Shown here: positions 63,693-64,000 of the stretch, in pieces
Position numbering within the stretch: the stretch's first letter is position 1
Layout of the letters: every line of letters begins with the position of its first letter
DNA from: Oleispira sp963851095
Lineage (GTDB): Bacteria > Pseudomonadota > Gammaproteobacteria > Pseudomonadales > Oceanobacteraceae
Length of the DNA: 64,000 bases
NCBI GenBank assembly: GCA_963851095.1
Contig: CAWKOX010000025.1
Span: forward strand, 62,001 to 126,000
Direction: 5' to 3'
Notes under the pieces: model-generated
Databases searched by the model: none
What the model was told of the DNA's origin: nothing
What the model saw: the letters and a program-made list of their open reading frames with translations, nothing else
Position numbers and translations under genes: made by a program

Positions 63693-64000
63693 TTAAGCTG
63701 GAATATTAACCCTATAGTCGCCACTACAAACAACATAACCTTCGGCGGTTTCTTGGGCTAAACTTATCAATTCATAATAAGTGCTTTGATTTAATTTGGC
63801 CCAAAGATTATTTCGAATCATGACATACGGAATCAGTTCTCTAAATTCCATTGGGTGCTCGGCGCTCATGATCACTTCGTCACCTAAGCTGGTAATAAAG
63901 CTTAAAACCCCCTCTTTTTCGCTCATCAAAACAATCGAAAAAGGAACATCCTCAACTTGAATCTTTAACTTCTCAGCAGGTGTCACTAAGTAATAATCCT
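63693..64000 (-). CDS. DUF1285 domain protein, partial (5' end outside the window)
   Basis: The frame stays open through the right window edge (DYYLVTPAEKLKIQVEDVPFS...), so the GTG at 63986 is internal. KIQVEDVPF, LSFITSLGDEVIMSAEHPM and YYELISLA match DUF1285 as I remember it (WLVTPVEKGRIQVEDAPF). Function unknown. Confidence 0.75.
   Translation of the reverse strand, partial: DYYLVTPAEKLKIQVEDVPFSIVLMSEKEGVLSFITSLGDEVIMSAEHPMEFRELIPYVMIRNNLWAKLNQSTYYELISLAQETAEGYVVCSGDYRVNIPA

Overview
This window looks like the chromosome of a marine gammaproteobacterium, most likely of the Oceanospirillales type (Oleispira, Thalassolituus or Bermanella-like). The inference rests on gene content (TonB2/TtpC energiser cluster, Rnk, ZapB, EpmC, Xni, RapA, a gsp operon, ETF plus ETF-QO) and on AT-leaning codon use. 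No database search was possible. I see no rRNA, tRNA or CRISPR array.

Layout. 1-8073: the 3' part of a giant surface protein. It has about 26 'PSPF' units arranged as a 429-bp (143-aa) higher-order tandem repeat, then thrombospondin type 3 Ca-binding repeats, a sorting-signal-like segment, a signal-peptide-like segment, an OmpA-type barrel and an OmpA peptidoglycan-binding domain. The 5' 3.35 kb is broken by several one-base insertions and one garbled patch. 8213-12247: moxR, DUF58 and transglutaminase operon. 12244-15187 (minus): a thioredoxin-like membrane protein, mtgA and a MATE pump. 15248-24460: EpmC, a RhlB-like helicase, a secreted unknown, a Gcw_chp-type protein, an ATM1-type ABC transporter with xni, two small membrane proteins, rnk and a class V aminotransferase. 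24600-27560: an M16 metalloprotease.

27702-32860: TonB2-type energy transduction operon (DUF3450, TtpC/ExbB-like, ExbB, ExbD, TonB, TPR protein with a frameshift). It is followed by zapB, xthA, a DMT transporter, a TonB-dependent receptor, a GNAT acetyltransferase and thiI. 39543-43864 is the most accessory-looking part: two divergent paralogous tyrosine recombinases bracket a KfrA-like coiled-coil DNA-binding protein, with a 16-6-16 bp dyad between the first recombinase and the kfrA-like gene, and a cold-shock gene next door. Then come an orphan Hpt protein, rapA and gorA.

49650-57573 (minus): type II secretion genes gspE-F-G-H-I-J-K-L-M without gspC, gspD or gspN. Directly upstream is a UDP-glucose-dehydrogenase homologue whose catalytic Cys, one catalytic Glu and two conserved Lys are all substituted, a probable pseudoenzyme. 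59172-62830: etfBA divergent from ETF:ubiquinone oxidoreductase. The window ends with a DUF3365 cytochrome-like protein and a DUF1285 gene cut by the window edge.

The observations most worth following are the substituted Ugd homologue beside the gsp operon, the recombinase-KfrA-recombinase module with its dif-like dyad, the internal sorting-signal/signal-peptide junction in the giant protein, and the frameshifts that fall exactly on repeat-copy polymorphisms.
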